This document shows, in pieces, positions 1 through 6,515 of a stretch of DNA of 6,792 nucleotides. The DNA is from Rhodospirillaceae bacterium (GTDB taxonomy: Bacteria > Pseudomonadota > Alphaproteobacteria > Rhodospirillales > Magnetovibrionaceae). Position 1 is the first letter of the stretch, and every line of letters begins with the position of its first letter. Both the position numbers and the translations under genes were made by a program. The stretch is from positions 8,102-14,893 of the forward strand of contig NVSZ01000052.1 in assembly GCA_002732845.1 (NCBI GenBank), read 5' to 3'. Under the pieces are notes generated by a model. That model was given only the letters and a program-made list of their open reading frames with translations, was not told the origin of the DNA and ran no database searches.

Positions 1-1173
1 TTGCACGGCGAGCGCACGCGCGTTGTTTTGGAACTCGACAGCACCGTTGACTTTAATGTCTTTACCTTGCCCGAACCTTATCGGGTGGTGCTCAATTTGC
101 CCGAAGTGCGTTGGAACATCGATGCCCAGAAGCTTCCGGAAAACAAAGGCGTGTTGGACGGTATGCGCTATGGCCTGTTCACGCCCGGCACGTCGCGCAT
201 GGTTTTTGATGTAAAAGGCCCTGTTACTGTTCATAAGGTCTTTCTTTTAAAGCCGTTAGAAGGCAAGCGCTGGCGCTTGGTTATGGACTTAAGTCCAACC
301 TCGGAAACCGAGTTTTTGGAAACCTTAGCGTCTAAACGCGCCAAGGACCGAAAGGATTTAGCGGCTTTGGTGGCCAGTGCGATAAAAGATGTGAATGTAT
401 CTGCATCCGCAAATACGGTGCCCGCCCAACAAAATGCTTACATTCCGCCGATCCCCCCGCGCAAACCCACGGTTCCGGGTAAACGCATCATTGCCATTGA
501 TCCGGGCCACGGCGGCATTGACCCGGGCACCATTGGTTTTGGAAATACGTATGAAAAACACATCACGTTGGCGCTGGGTTTAGAACTGAAACGCGTCTTG
601 GAATCCACCGGACGCTATAAAGTTGTGATGACCCGTTCCCGCGATATTTTCCATCGCTTGCGCGACCGTGTCAGCATCGCGCGCAAGGCCGGGGCAGAAT
701 TGTTTATTTCCGTGCACGCAGATTCGATGCCCAACAAAAGAACCCGTGGGTTTTCGATTTATACCTTGTCGGAAAAAGCATCGGATAAAGAAGCCGCCAA
801 GTTGGCCGCAAAAGAAAACAAATCCGATTTGATTGCGGGCATTGATCTGAGCACCGAAAGCAAAGATGTGACCAACATTTTGCTGGATTTGGCGCAGCGC
901 GAAACCATGAACCAATCGGCCAAGGTTGCCGAAAATATCGTTTCCGAACTGCGCCGCGAAATTAAGCTGTTGCGCAATCCTCATCGCTATGCGGGCTTTG
1001 CGGTGTTGAAAGCTCCGGACATGCCCTCGGTTTTGTTGGAAGCCGGATTCTTGTCCAATCGCCAAGATCAAAAAAATCTGCTCAGCAAAAAATACCGAAA
1101 AAGCCTCTCCAAAGCCATTGCCCGGGGCGTAGATCGTCATTTTAAAGGTGTTGAACAAGCCTATAATCAGTGA
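1..1173 (+). CDS. amiC: N-acetylmuramoyl-L-alanine amidase, AmiC type (5' end outside window)
   Basis: Periplasmic zinc amidase that cuts the bond between N-acetylmuramic acid and the stem peptide of peptidoglycan, mainly to separate daughter cells. The visible 390 residues start inside an AMIN domain (about 1-98, beta-rich, used for septal or peptidoglycan targeting). A Pro-rich linker (about 140-160) and an Amidase_3 domain (about 161-382) follow. Zinc ligands are readable as H170 in DPGHGG, E185 in YEKH and H239 in SVHAD; the catalytic glutamate is E347 in LLEAGF. The stretch about 255-305 between H239 and E347 matches the autoinhibitory helical insert of AmiA/B/C enzymes, which EnvC- or NlpD-like LytM factors relieve. 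The reading frame is open to the left edge and no signal peptide is visible, so the TTG at position 1 is almost certainly an internal leucine codon and the gene is 5'-partial. It lies 114 bases upstream of mrcA, a known alphaproteobacterial arrangement. Confidence 0.95.
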   Translation: MHGERTRVVLELDSTVDFNVFTLPEPYRVVLNLPEVRWNIDAQKLPENKGVLDGMRYGLFTPGTSRMVFDVKGPVTVHKVFLLKPLEGKRWRLVMDLSPTSETEFLETLASKRAKDRKDLAALVASAIKDVNVSASANTVPAQQNAYIPPIPPRKPTVPGKRIIAIDPGHGGIDPGTIGFGNTYEKHITLALGLELKRVLESTGRYKVVMTRSRDIFHRLRDRVSIARKAGAELFISVHADSMPNKRTRGFSIYTLSEKASDKEAAKLAAKENKSDLIAGIDLSTESKDVTNILLDLAQRETMNQSAKVAENIVSELRREIKLLRNPHRYAGFAVLKAPDMPSVLLEAGFLSNRQDQKNLLSKKYRKSLSKAIARGVDRHFKGVEQAYNQ

Positions 1174-1287
1174 TCCGGCTTTGCCAGAAGTGCATTGCCT
1201 CTTGCTCTTGCCACATTAGGGTCATACCTTCGCGCTAAGGTTTTATCGAAGAAGATCAAGATGAATTTAAGGATGACGCCGTAGCCT

Positions 1288-3762
1288 ATGGGTAAGTTAC
1301 TGAAAATATTCTGGATTCTTTTAAGCCTTGGCTTTATCGGCGGTATCGCTGCGGCCGGAGGCTTGATCTATGTGTTTTGGCATTTTGGTCAGGACCTGCC
1401 CGATTATCAGCAACTGGCAGATTACGAACCCGCCGTGATGACCCGTGTGCATGCCGGCGACGGACAATTATTGGCCGAATACGCCACCGAACGTCGGGTG
1501 TTTGTACCGGTGCGGGCGATGCCGCGCCAAGTCATTGGGGCGGTATTGGCGGCCGAAGATAAAAATTTCTATACCCATTCGGGGGTCGACTTTTTATCGC
1601 TGGTCCGCGCATTGGTGACCAACATCAAAAATATCGGCAGCGGGCGGCGTCCGGTGGGGGCCAGCACGTTGACTCAACAGGTTGCGAAGAACTTCCTGCT
1701 GACCAACGAAGTCTCTTATGAACGCAAAATCAAAGAGGCCATCTTGGCCTTTCGCATTGAAAAGGCGTTCAGCAAGCAACGTATCTTAGAACTGTATTTG
1801 AACGAAGTGTATCTGGGCTATGGCTCGTTCGGCGTGGCGGCGGCGGCGTTGAACTATTTTGATAAACCGTTGGACCAGCTTTCCATTGCCCAATCGGCAT
1901 ACTTGGCGGCGCTGTTGAAGGCTCCGGCGAACTATCACCCCATTCGCAAAAAAGAAGCCGCTTTGATCCGGCGCAATTGGGTGATTGGGCGTATGCTGAT
2001 CGATGAACGCATTTCGGTGGCCGAAGCCACCATGGCCAAGGCTGAACCGTTAAAAGTGGTCAATCGTTCCGATACGCAATTTGTGAAAGCCGATTTTTTT
2101 GCCGAAGAAGTGCGCCGGGAACTGGCGGATCTTTATGGCGACAATGCCTTGTATACGGGCGGCATGAGCGTGCAAACCACGCTGGACCCGCGTCTGCAAG
2201 TCATCGCCGGGAAGGCCTTGCGTGATGGTTTGATTGCGTACGACCGCCGCCATGGGTGGCGGGGGGCGATTTCTAACATTAGCGAGGCCACGTCGATGGT
2301 GCGCAGCCTAGAAACTCTGAAACCACCCAAGGGCTTGGACCCGTGGAAATTGGCCGTGGTTGAAGCATTGGATGACAAAACTGCCAGCATCATCGTACAG
2401 GGTCTAGGCCCCGCAACCTTGCCCTTAAAAGAGCTGAAATGGGCGCGCGTGTGGATGAAGGGCGAAAAGCGGGGCGACCGTATTCGCAAGCCCGCTGATG
2501 TTTTGATCGTGGGCGATGTGGTTGCCGTTGAACCCGTCCTGACCTACACTACAGGGTCTAAAAAAGACAACACCATCAAAACCCATGACTATCCTGAAAA
2601 CACCTATGGACTGCGGCAAATCCCCGCTATTCAAGGGGCCATTGTGGCATTGAACCCGCACACCGGACGGGTGTTGGCGATGTCGGGCGGATTTGCTTAT
2701 GAAGCCAGCCAGTTCAACCGAGCAACCCAAGCCAAACGTCAGCCGGGCTCGGCGTTTAAACCGTTTGTGTATTTGGCGGGACTGGATTCCGGGTTCACCC
2801 CCGCCAGCCTTATTTTGGATGCTCCGTTTGTGATTGATCAGGGCAAGGGCTTGCCCAAATGGCGTCCGGCCAACTACACCAAAAAATTCTATGGCCCCTC
2901 GACCATGCGTTTGGGCATTCAAAAGTCCAGAAATCTGATGACCGTGCGTTTGGCGCAAAATATTGGCATGGAAAAAATTGCCGAATATGCCGCAAAGTTT
3001 GGCGTGATTGATAATTTGTCCCCCCAATTGGCGATGAGCTTGGGGGCAGGGGAAACCACGTTGTTAAGACTCACCGCGGGTTATGGTGAATTGGTCAACG
3101 GCGGCAAAAAAATTCAGCCGACCTTTATCGACCGTATCCAAGACCGCAATGGCACGACCATTTATAAACACGACAAGCGTCCATGCGTGGGATGCGATGC
3201 CCTGTCATGGACGGGTCAGGCCGTGCCGGAAATTCCGGACCTGCGCAAACAGCTGACCGACCCCGCCAGCGCCTATCAAATGGTGTCGATGTTGGAAGGC
3301 ACCATACAACGCGGCACGGGACGTCGTGCCAAAGCCGTGGGCAAACCGTTGGGGGGCAAAACCGGAACAACCAATGACGGGCGCGATGCCTGGTTCATCG
3401 GCTTTTCCCCGGATTTGGCCGTGGGTGTATTTACCGGATTTGACGTGCCCCGGTCGCTGGGTAAAAACGAACAGGGTGCTTCCGTGGCCTTGCCCATCTG
3501 GACCGATTTCATGAAAGGTGCGTTGGCCGATTCTCCGGCCATCCCGTTCCGAATTCCACCGGGCATTTTGCTGGTTCGTGTGAACGCCACCACGGGCTTG
3601 CCTGTGCGTGTGGGGGAACGTAACTGGATTCAAGAAGCCTTCAAACCCGGCACCGTGCCAACTTCAACAGCCCAAGTCATCGGCCAAGAATTCGGAGATA
3701 TTCCCGGAACAATCGAAGGCGGAAACGAAGCGCCGACGACGGGAACGGGCGGATTGTATTAG
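1288..3762 (+). CDS. mrcA: Penicillin-binding protein 1A, bifunctional peptidoglycan transglycosylase/transpeptidase
   Basis: Class A PBP anchored in the inner membrane. It polymerises lipid II into glycan strands and crosslinks their peptides in the periplasm. The 824 residues (E. coli PBP1A is 850) show a short cytoplasmic start, one membrane helix (about 7-31), a GT51 domain (about 55-230) and an OB-like insert (about 315-440). The transpeptidase domain runs from about 448 to 745. Catalytic landmarks: E90 in EDKNFYTHSG, the GASTLTQQ motif (124-131), E173 in LNEVYLG, the acylated serine S488 with K491 (SAFK), SRN at 547-549 and KTGT at 691-694; all are intact. A CVGC pair (C633, C636) sits in the transpeptidase half, and the tail ends GGLY. 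The start is fixed by an in-frame TAG at 1282-1284. The best Shine-Dalgarno, AAGGA (1269-1273), lies an unusually long 14 bases upstream. I see no convincing sigma-70 promoter in 1174-1287, so it may be cotranscribed with amiC. Confidence 0.97.
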   Translation: MGKLLKIFWILLSLGFIGGIAAAGGLIYVFWHFGQDLPDYQQLADYEPAVMTRVHAGDGQLLAEYATERRVFVPVRAMPRQVIGAVLAAEDKNFYTHSGVDFLSLVRALVTNIKNIGSGRRPVGASTLTQQVAKNFLLTNEVSYERKIKEAILAFRIEKAFSKQRILELYLNEVYLGYGSFGVAAAALNYFDKPLDQLSIAQSAYLAALLKAPANYHPIRKKEAALIRRNWVIGRMLIDERISVAEATMAKAEPLKVVNRSDTQFVKADFFAEEVRRELADLYGDNALYTGGMSVQTTLDPRLQVIAGKALRDGLIAYDRRHGWRGAISNISEATSMVRSLETLKPPKGLDPWKLAVVEALDDKTASIIVQGLGPATLPLKELKWARVWMKGEKRGDRIRKPADVLIVGDVVAVEPVLTYTTGSKKDNTIKTHDYPENTYGLRQIPAIQGAIVALNPHTGRVLAMSGGFAYEASQFNRATQAKRQPGSAFKPFVYLAGLDSGFTPASLILDAPFVIDQGKGLPKWRPANYTKKFYGPSTMRLGIQKSRNLMTVRLAQNIGMEKIAEYAAKFGVIDNLSPQLAMSLGAGETTLLRLTAGYGELVNGGKKIQPTFIDRIQDRNGTTIYKHDKRPCVGCDALSWTGQAVPEIPDLRKQLTDPASAYQMVSMLEGTIQRGTGRRAKAVGKPLGGKTGTTNDGRDAWFIGFSPDLAVGVFTGFDVPRSLGKNEQGASVALPIWTDFMKGALADSPAIPFRIPPGILLVRVNATTGLPVRVGERNWIQEAFKPGTVPTSTAQVIGQEFGDIPGTIEGGNEAPTTGTGGLY

Positions 3763-3788
3763 ATGCGTGACTATTCTTTTTGAGACGC

Positions 3789-3880
3789 TGTCTTGCGCGG
3801 GCTTGACCCGCGTATCCACGACTTAAGCCTGTATTGAAAATGTAAAGACGTGGATGACCGGATCAAGCCCGGTCATGACG
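3789..3880. repeat. Pair of oppositely oriented REP-like palindromes
   Basis: Two related 34-base units, 3789-3822 and 3847-3880, lie in inverted orientation around a 24-base AT-rich spacer; the first matches the reverse complement of the second at 25 of 34 positions. Each unit is itself a hairpin. The left has CGCGGG (3796-3801) pairing with CCCGCG (3807-3812) over a 5-base loop; the right has ATGACCGG (3854-3861) pairing with CCGGTCAT (3869-3876) over a 7-base loop. The outer arms ATCCACG (3814-3820) and CGTGGAT (3849-3855) also pair. Units of this kind (GTGGATGaccgg-atcaagc-ccggtCATGACG) are scattered widely between genes in many alphaproteobacterial genomes, where they spawn spurious short ORFs reading like DDRIKPGHDG. 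Lying 26 bases after the mrcA stop, the structure could end or stabilise the mrcA transcript, but there is no U-tract, so that role is inferred. Confidence 0.8.
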
Positions 3881-3896
3881 GGGGAGTGAAATCTGC

Positions 3897-3925
3897 TTGC
3901 CCCATCTTCTCTGAACCGTTACAAA
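3897..3925 (+). promoter_or_regulatory. Candidate sigma-70 promoter of prfB
   Basis: TTGCCC (3897-3902, 4 of 6 to TTGACA) is followed after 17 bases by TACAAA (3920-3925, 4 of 6 to TATAAT). Transcription would begin near 3932, giving a leader of about 29 bases that contains the prfB Shine-Dalgarno AAGGA (3949-3953). It lies after the palindromic repeats, so prfB could be transcribed independently of mrcA. This rests only on consensus matching. Confidence 0.4.
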
Positions 3926-3960
3926 TCCTTAACACCATTCCACCATATAAGGACCCCACC

Positions 3961-5089
3961 ATGCGGGCTGAGATTGAAACGGTTACCGAAGACCTCAAAC
4001 AGTCGATTGAACTGTTGAGGAGGCATCTTTGACTATGATCAGGCGGTTGTCCGGCTGGACGAATTAAACGCGCTTTCCGAAGACCCAGCGCTTTGGAACG
4101 ATGCGACCAAGGCGCAGGCCTTGATGAAAGAACGCACCAAACTGGATGGTTTGATCAAGGAAGTTGACGGATTGCAAAGCGATCTGGATGACAGCGTTGA
4201 ACTGATCGAAATGGGTGAGCTGGAAGACGACCAAGACATCATCGAAGACGCCGAAGCGACCTTGCAGGACGCCAAAAAACGGGCCGGTAAAGCCGAGCTT
4301 CAGACGTTGTTGTCGGGTGAAGCCGATGCCAACAATTGTTATTTGGAAGTGCATGCAGGGGCCGGTGGCACCGAGGCCCAAGATTGGGCGGAAATGATCA
4401 CGCGCATGTATGTGCGCTGGGCCGACCAGCACGGTTATAAAACCGAATGGCTGGAAGAAAGCCCCGGCGAAGAAACCGGGATTAAATCCGTCACCATTAA
4501 AATTTCCGGTGAAAATGCCTATGGCTGGGCGAAAACGGAATCCGGTGTGCACCGTTTGGTGCGCATATCGCCGTATGATTCCAGTGCACGCCGCCACACC
4601 AGTTTTTCATCCGTGTGGGTGTATCCCGAAATCGATGACGACATTGACGTGAGTTATGACGACAAAGATTTGCGGGTCGATACCTATCGCGCCTCTGGTG
4701 CGGGTGGTCAGCATATTAACAAAACCGATTCCGCCGTGCGCATCACGCACATTCCGTCGGGCATTGTGGTGCAGTGTCAAAATGACCGGTCTCAACACAA
4801 AAACCGCGCGGCTGCCTATAAAATGCTGAACGCGCGGTTGTACGAAGCCGAATTGCGGCGCCGCGAAGAAACCTCGCAAGCCGAACACGATGCCAAAACC
4901 GACATCGGTTGGGGCCATCAAATCCGGTCCTATGTGTTGCAACCTTATCAAATGGTCAAAGATCTGCGCACGGGTGTGGAAACATCCAATACCAGCGCGG
5001 TTCTGGACGGGGATTTAGATCAGTTTATGGAAGCCGCCTTGGCGCATCGTGTTAAAGGCGGCAGTGGGCTCGTCGAAGATATCGATTAA
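3961..5089 (+). CDS. prfB: Peptide chain release factor 2, expressed by programmed +1 frameshift
   Basis: Class I release factor that recognises UAA and UGA in the ribosomal A site and triggers peptidyl-tRNA hydrolysis. Translation starts at ATG 3961, seven bases after AAGGA (3949-3953), and reads 23 codons to CTT (4027-4029), where an in-frame TGA follows. Shifting +1 at CTT continues with GAC at 4031 and stays open to TAA at 5087-5089, giving 375 residues (E. coli 365). Joined numbering: helical domain 1 about 1-110; the anticodon-like tripeptide SPY at 203-205, where E. coli has SPF; the catalytic GGQ at 248-250 in [12 protein letters not shown], whose glutamine is normally methylated by PrmC; and a conserved RF2 C-terminus ([21 protein letters not shown]). 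The downstream frame alone would look like a protein missing its first 53 residues. The 3' end overlaps the convergent FliL-like gene by 4 bases. Confidence 0.97.
4018..4033 (+). promoter_or_regulatory. prfB programmed +1 frameshift signal
   Basis: An internal Shine-Dalgarno-like AGGAGG (4018-4023), a 3-base gap CAT, the slippery CTT (4027-4029), then TGA (4030-4032) followed by C. This has the same layout and spacing as the E. coli signal, AGGGGG-TAT-CTT-TGA-C. The anti-Shine-Dalgarno pairing in the elongating ribosome and the poor TGAC stop favour slippage of the CTT-decoding tRNA by one base. Low RF2 slows termination at TGA and raises frameshifting, so RF2 controls its own level. The sequence is direct evidence; the mechanism is known from the family. 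Confidence 0.96.
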
Positions 5090-5661
5090 CGGATCATGAT
5101 TTCTTTATAATAGACGGTGATCGCGCGTTCGGGGCGGATCACGTTGTTGATCACCATCAACAGGTCCGTGCGCAAACGTTGGGTGCCATCGGTGTCTTGC
5201 AATTCCTGAACCGTTAAGGTGCGCAAATGAGTTTGCATGGCGTCCAGAATTTTAGTTTCGCGTTCAATGAATGATGTTTTGGCGGACTCGCCTTGCAATT
5301 CAACTTGCATCACCAAACGAATAAACGGGCGCGAGTGTTTGGGCGATGGTTTTAAGTCGACGGTGATTTTTGGAATTTCATGAAATACCGCCGCGTCGGG
5401 CAGAGCCAAACTGATTTCGTGGGGCTTTTTGGCCGTCAGCATACCCGTGAAATAAAGGCCTGCAACGGTTCCGGCCACGATAACCAAAAACAAAACCGAA
5501 AAAACCATGATTTTATGGGCAGCCAGCTTGTCTTTCAGACCGGGCTTTTTTTCTTCAGCGGCCTCAGCATCTTGATCGGGCTCGGCATTTTCGTCCGTAT
5601 CCTCGATCTCAGGGTCGGGGGCTTCGCCTTCGGGGTTTTCGTTTTTGGCTTCGTCACTCAT
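5086..5661 (-). CDS. FliL-family flagellar basal body-associated membrane protein
   Basis: FliL proteins are single-pass inner membrane proteins that surround the stators of the flagellar motor. This 191-residue protein has a strongly acidic cytoplasmic start (about 2-38, rich in D and E), a basic patch with KKPGLKDK (about 38-45), one membrane helix (about 51-72) and a periplasmic domain. The latter shows the FliL pattern: a strand with [10 protein letters not shown], then [10 protein letters not shown], a helix starting [10 protein letters not shown], and a terminal [14 protein letters not shown]...[11 protein letters not shown] like the FliL C-terminus. I chose the second ATG (5659-5661): it is preceded by GGAA at suitable spacing and gives a start MSDEAKNE. 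The alternative ATG at 5671-5673 adds four residues and has no visible Shine-Dalgarno. No other flagellar gene is in view, so I leave the symbol empty: it could be the main FliL or a paralogue. Its stop overlaps the prfB stop on the other strand. Confidence 0.8.
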   Translation of the reverse strand: MSDEAKNENPEGEAPDPEIEDTDENAEPDQDAEAAEEKKPGLKDKLAAHKIMVFSVLFLVIVAGTVAGLYFTGMLTAKKPHEISLALPDAAVFHEIPKITVDLKPSPKHSRPFIRLVMQVELQGESAKTSFIERETKILDAMQTHLRTLTVQELQDTDGTQRLRTDLLMVINNVIRPERAITVYYKEIMIR

Positions 5662-5691
5662 GCGGATTTCCATTTAAAAAATGTATGATTG

Positions 5692-5720
5692 TTTTTACCC
5701 CCGCCCACACAAGTTTTCAA
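5692..5720 (-). promoter_or_regulatory. Candidate sigma-70 promoter of the FliL-like gene
   Basis: On the - strand TTGAAA (5720-5715, 5 of 6 to TTGACA) is followed after 17 bases by TAAAAA (5697-5692, 4 of 6 to TATAAT). The predicted transcript start near 5685 leaves about 24 bases before ATG 5661 but only about 12 before ATG 5673, which favours the shorter protein. The site lies in the 62-base gap after the DUF455 gene. It looks like a housekeeping rather than a sigma-28 or sigma-54 flagellar promoter. Evidence is consensus matching only. Confidence 0.45.
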
Positions 5721-5723
5721 GCA

Positions 5724-6515
5724 TCACGCTTCATAATAGGCTCGGTTCATACCCGCTAAGTCTCTGGCGACGTGATTAAAGGGTGGTTTTAGGCGGCCTT
5801 TTAAGGTTTTGGTGATGCGGGTTTTGAATGTGGGAACAGGATCAAGCCCGCGTTTTTTACAGACATATTCAAACCAACGCACACCCGCCGCCACGTGGGA
5901 AACTTCGTCTTCGGCGATGGTCGCCATAAGGTCGGCGGTGGCGATGTCGTTATTGGCGGTTAAGCGTTCGACGGTGGCGGGAGTGGTATCCAATCCACGT
6001 GCTTCCAGCGCCATGGGCACCAAAACTAAGCGATCCAAAACATCGTCGCGGGTGGTTAGGGCGGCTTCCCACAATCCATTATGAGCCGGAAAATCACCGT
6101 ATTCGGCGTCGAGTTCTTGAAGCCTTGCCACCAACATTTCAAAATGTTTGGCTTCGTCCACGGCGACTTGAACCCAATCGTCACTGAACGCTTTGGGGAA
6201 GTCTTCCGCGACAAACCGCGCCACCACGTCCCAAGCCAAATCAATGGCGTTCAGTTCAATATGCGCGATGGCGTGAATTAATGCGGTGCGCCGTTTGCCC
6301 GATCCCTTCGAGCGCTTGGGCATGTCGGCGGGCATGCAAAGTTGTGGTTTTGGTGGACGCCCCGGATGGTCGGGCGGAGCGGAATCGCCCACTTCAGAAA
6401 TTTCTCCGTCTTGCCAAGCCTTGCCATACAGATACGTCAGACGCACCTTTTCGGCGGGCTCAGGTTCTGCCAAAACCAACCCGGCGGCGTCAGTTAATGT
6501 TTTTGGCAGTCTCAC
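5724..6515 (-). CDS. DUF455 family ferritin-like diiron protein
   Basis: A 263-residue protein of the DUF455 family, a four-helix-bundle group in the ferritin-like superfamily distantly related to the tRNA hydroxylase MiaE; the substrate of DUF455 members is unknown to me. A complete carboxylate-histidine diiron set can be proposed: E87 (in HAIAHIELNAID), E121 and H124 (DEAKH), E171 (LEARGLD) and E204 and H207 (EDEVSH). The two ExxH motifs sit on the second and fourth core helices. The start is GTG at 6513-6515, which overlaps the stop of the upstream peroxiredoxin gene as GTGA; this overlap and the lack of a clear Shine-Dalgarno point to translational coupling. There is no signal peptide or membrane helix, so it should be cytoplasmic. 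A 62-base gap with a promoter candidate follows before the FliL-like gene. Family assignment is firm from the motifs; iron binding is inferred. Confidence 0.88.
   Translation of the reverse strand: MRLPKTLTDAAGLVLAEPEPAEKVRLTYLYGKAWQDGEISEVGDSAPPDHPGRPPKPQLCMPADMPKRSKGSGKRRTALIHAIAHIELNAIDLAWDVVARFVAEDFPKAFSDDWVQVAVDEAKHFEMLVARLQELDAEYGDFPAHNGLWEAALTTRDDVLDRLVLVPMALEARGLDTTPATVERLTANNDIATADLMATIAEDEVSHVAAGVRWFEYVCKKRGLDPVPTFKTRITKTLKGRLKPPFNHVARDLAGMNRAYYEA

Noticed and set aside
580..1158. 192-codon antisense open frame inside amiC
   Set aside because: It is antisense to a well-conserved amidase domain, resembles no family I know, and follows from the codon bias of the real gene; the same applies to the long antisense frames within mrcA (2425-3027) and prfB (4064-4597).
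1195..1230. Possible promoter upstream of mrcA (TTGCCT, TTGCTC and TTGCCA boxes at 1195-1213)
   Set aside because: None of the three -35-like boxes has a -10 better than 3 of 6 at 15-18 base spacing, so I did not list it.
3850..4032. 60-codon open frame running through the repeat into the first 23 codons of prfB
   Set aside because: Its upstream half is the palindromic repeat read as protein (the familiar DDRIKPGHDG type); the Shine-Dalgarno and family match place the true start at ATG 3961, and the frame continues by frameshift into prfB.
5116..5155. Inverted repeat GGTGATC...GATCACC near the prfB/FliL-like junction, considered as a bidirectional terminator
   Set aside because: The arms are only 7 bases with a 26-base loop, there is no U-tract on either strand, and it lies within the coding sequence of the FliL-like gene.
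5839..5850. GGATCAAGCCCG, identical to the core of the palindromic repeat at 3860-3871
   Set aside because: It lies inside the DUF455 gene, encodes the in-frame residues GLDP, and lacks the flanking stem arms, so it is most likely a chance match.
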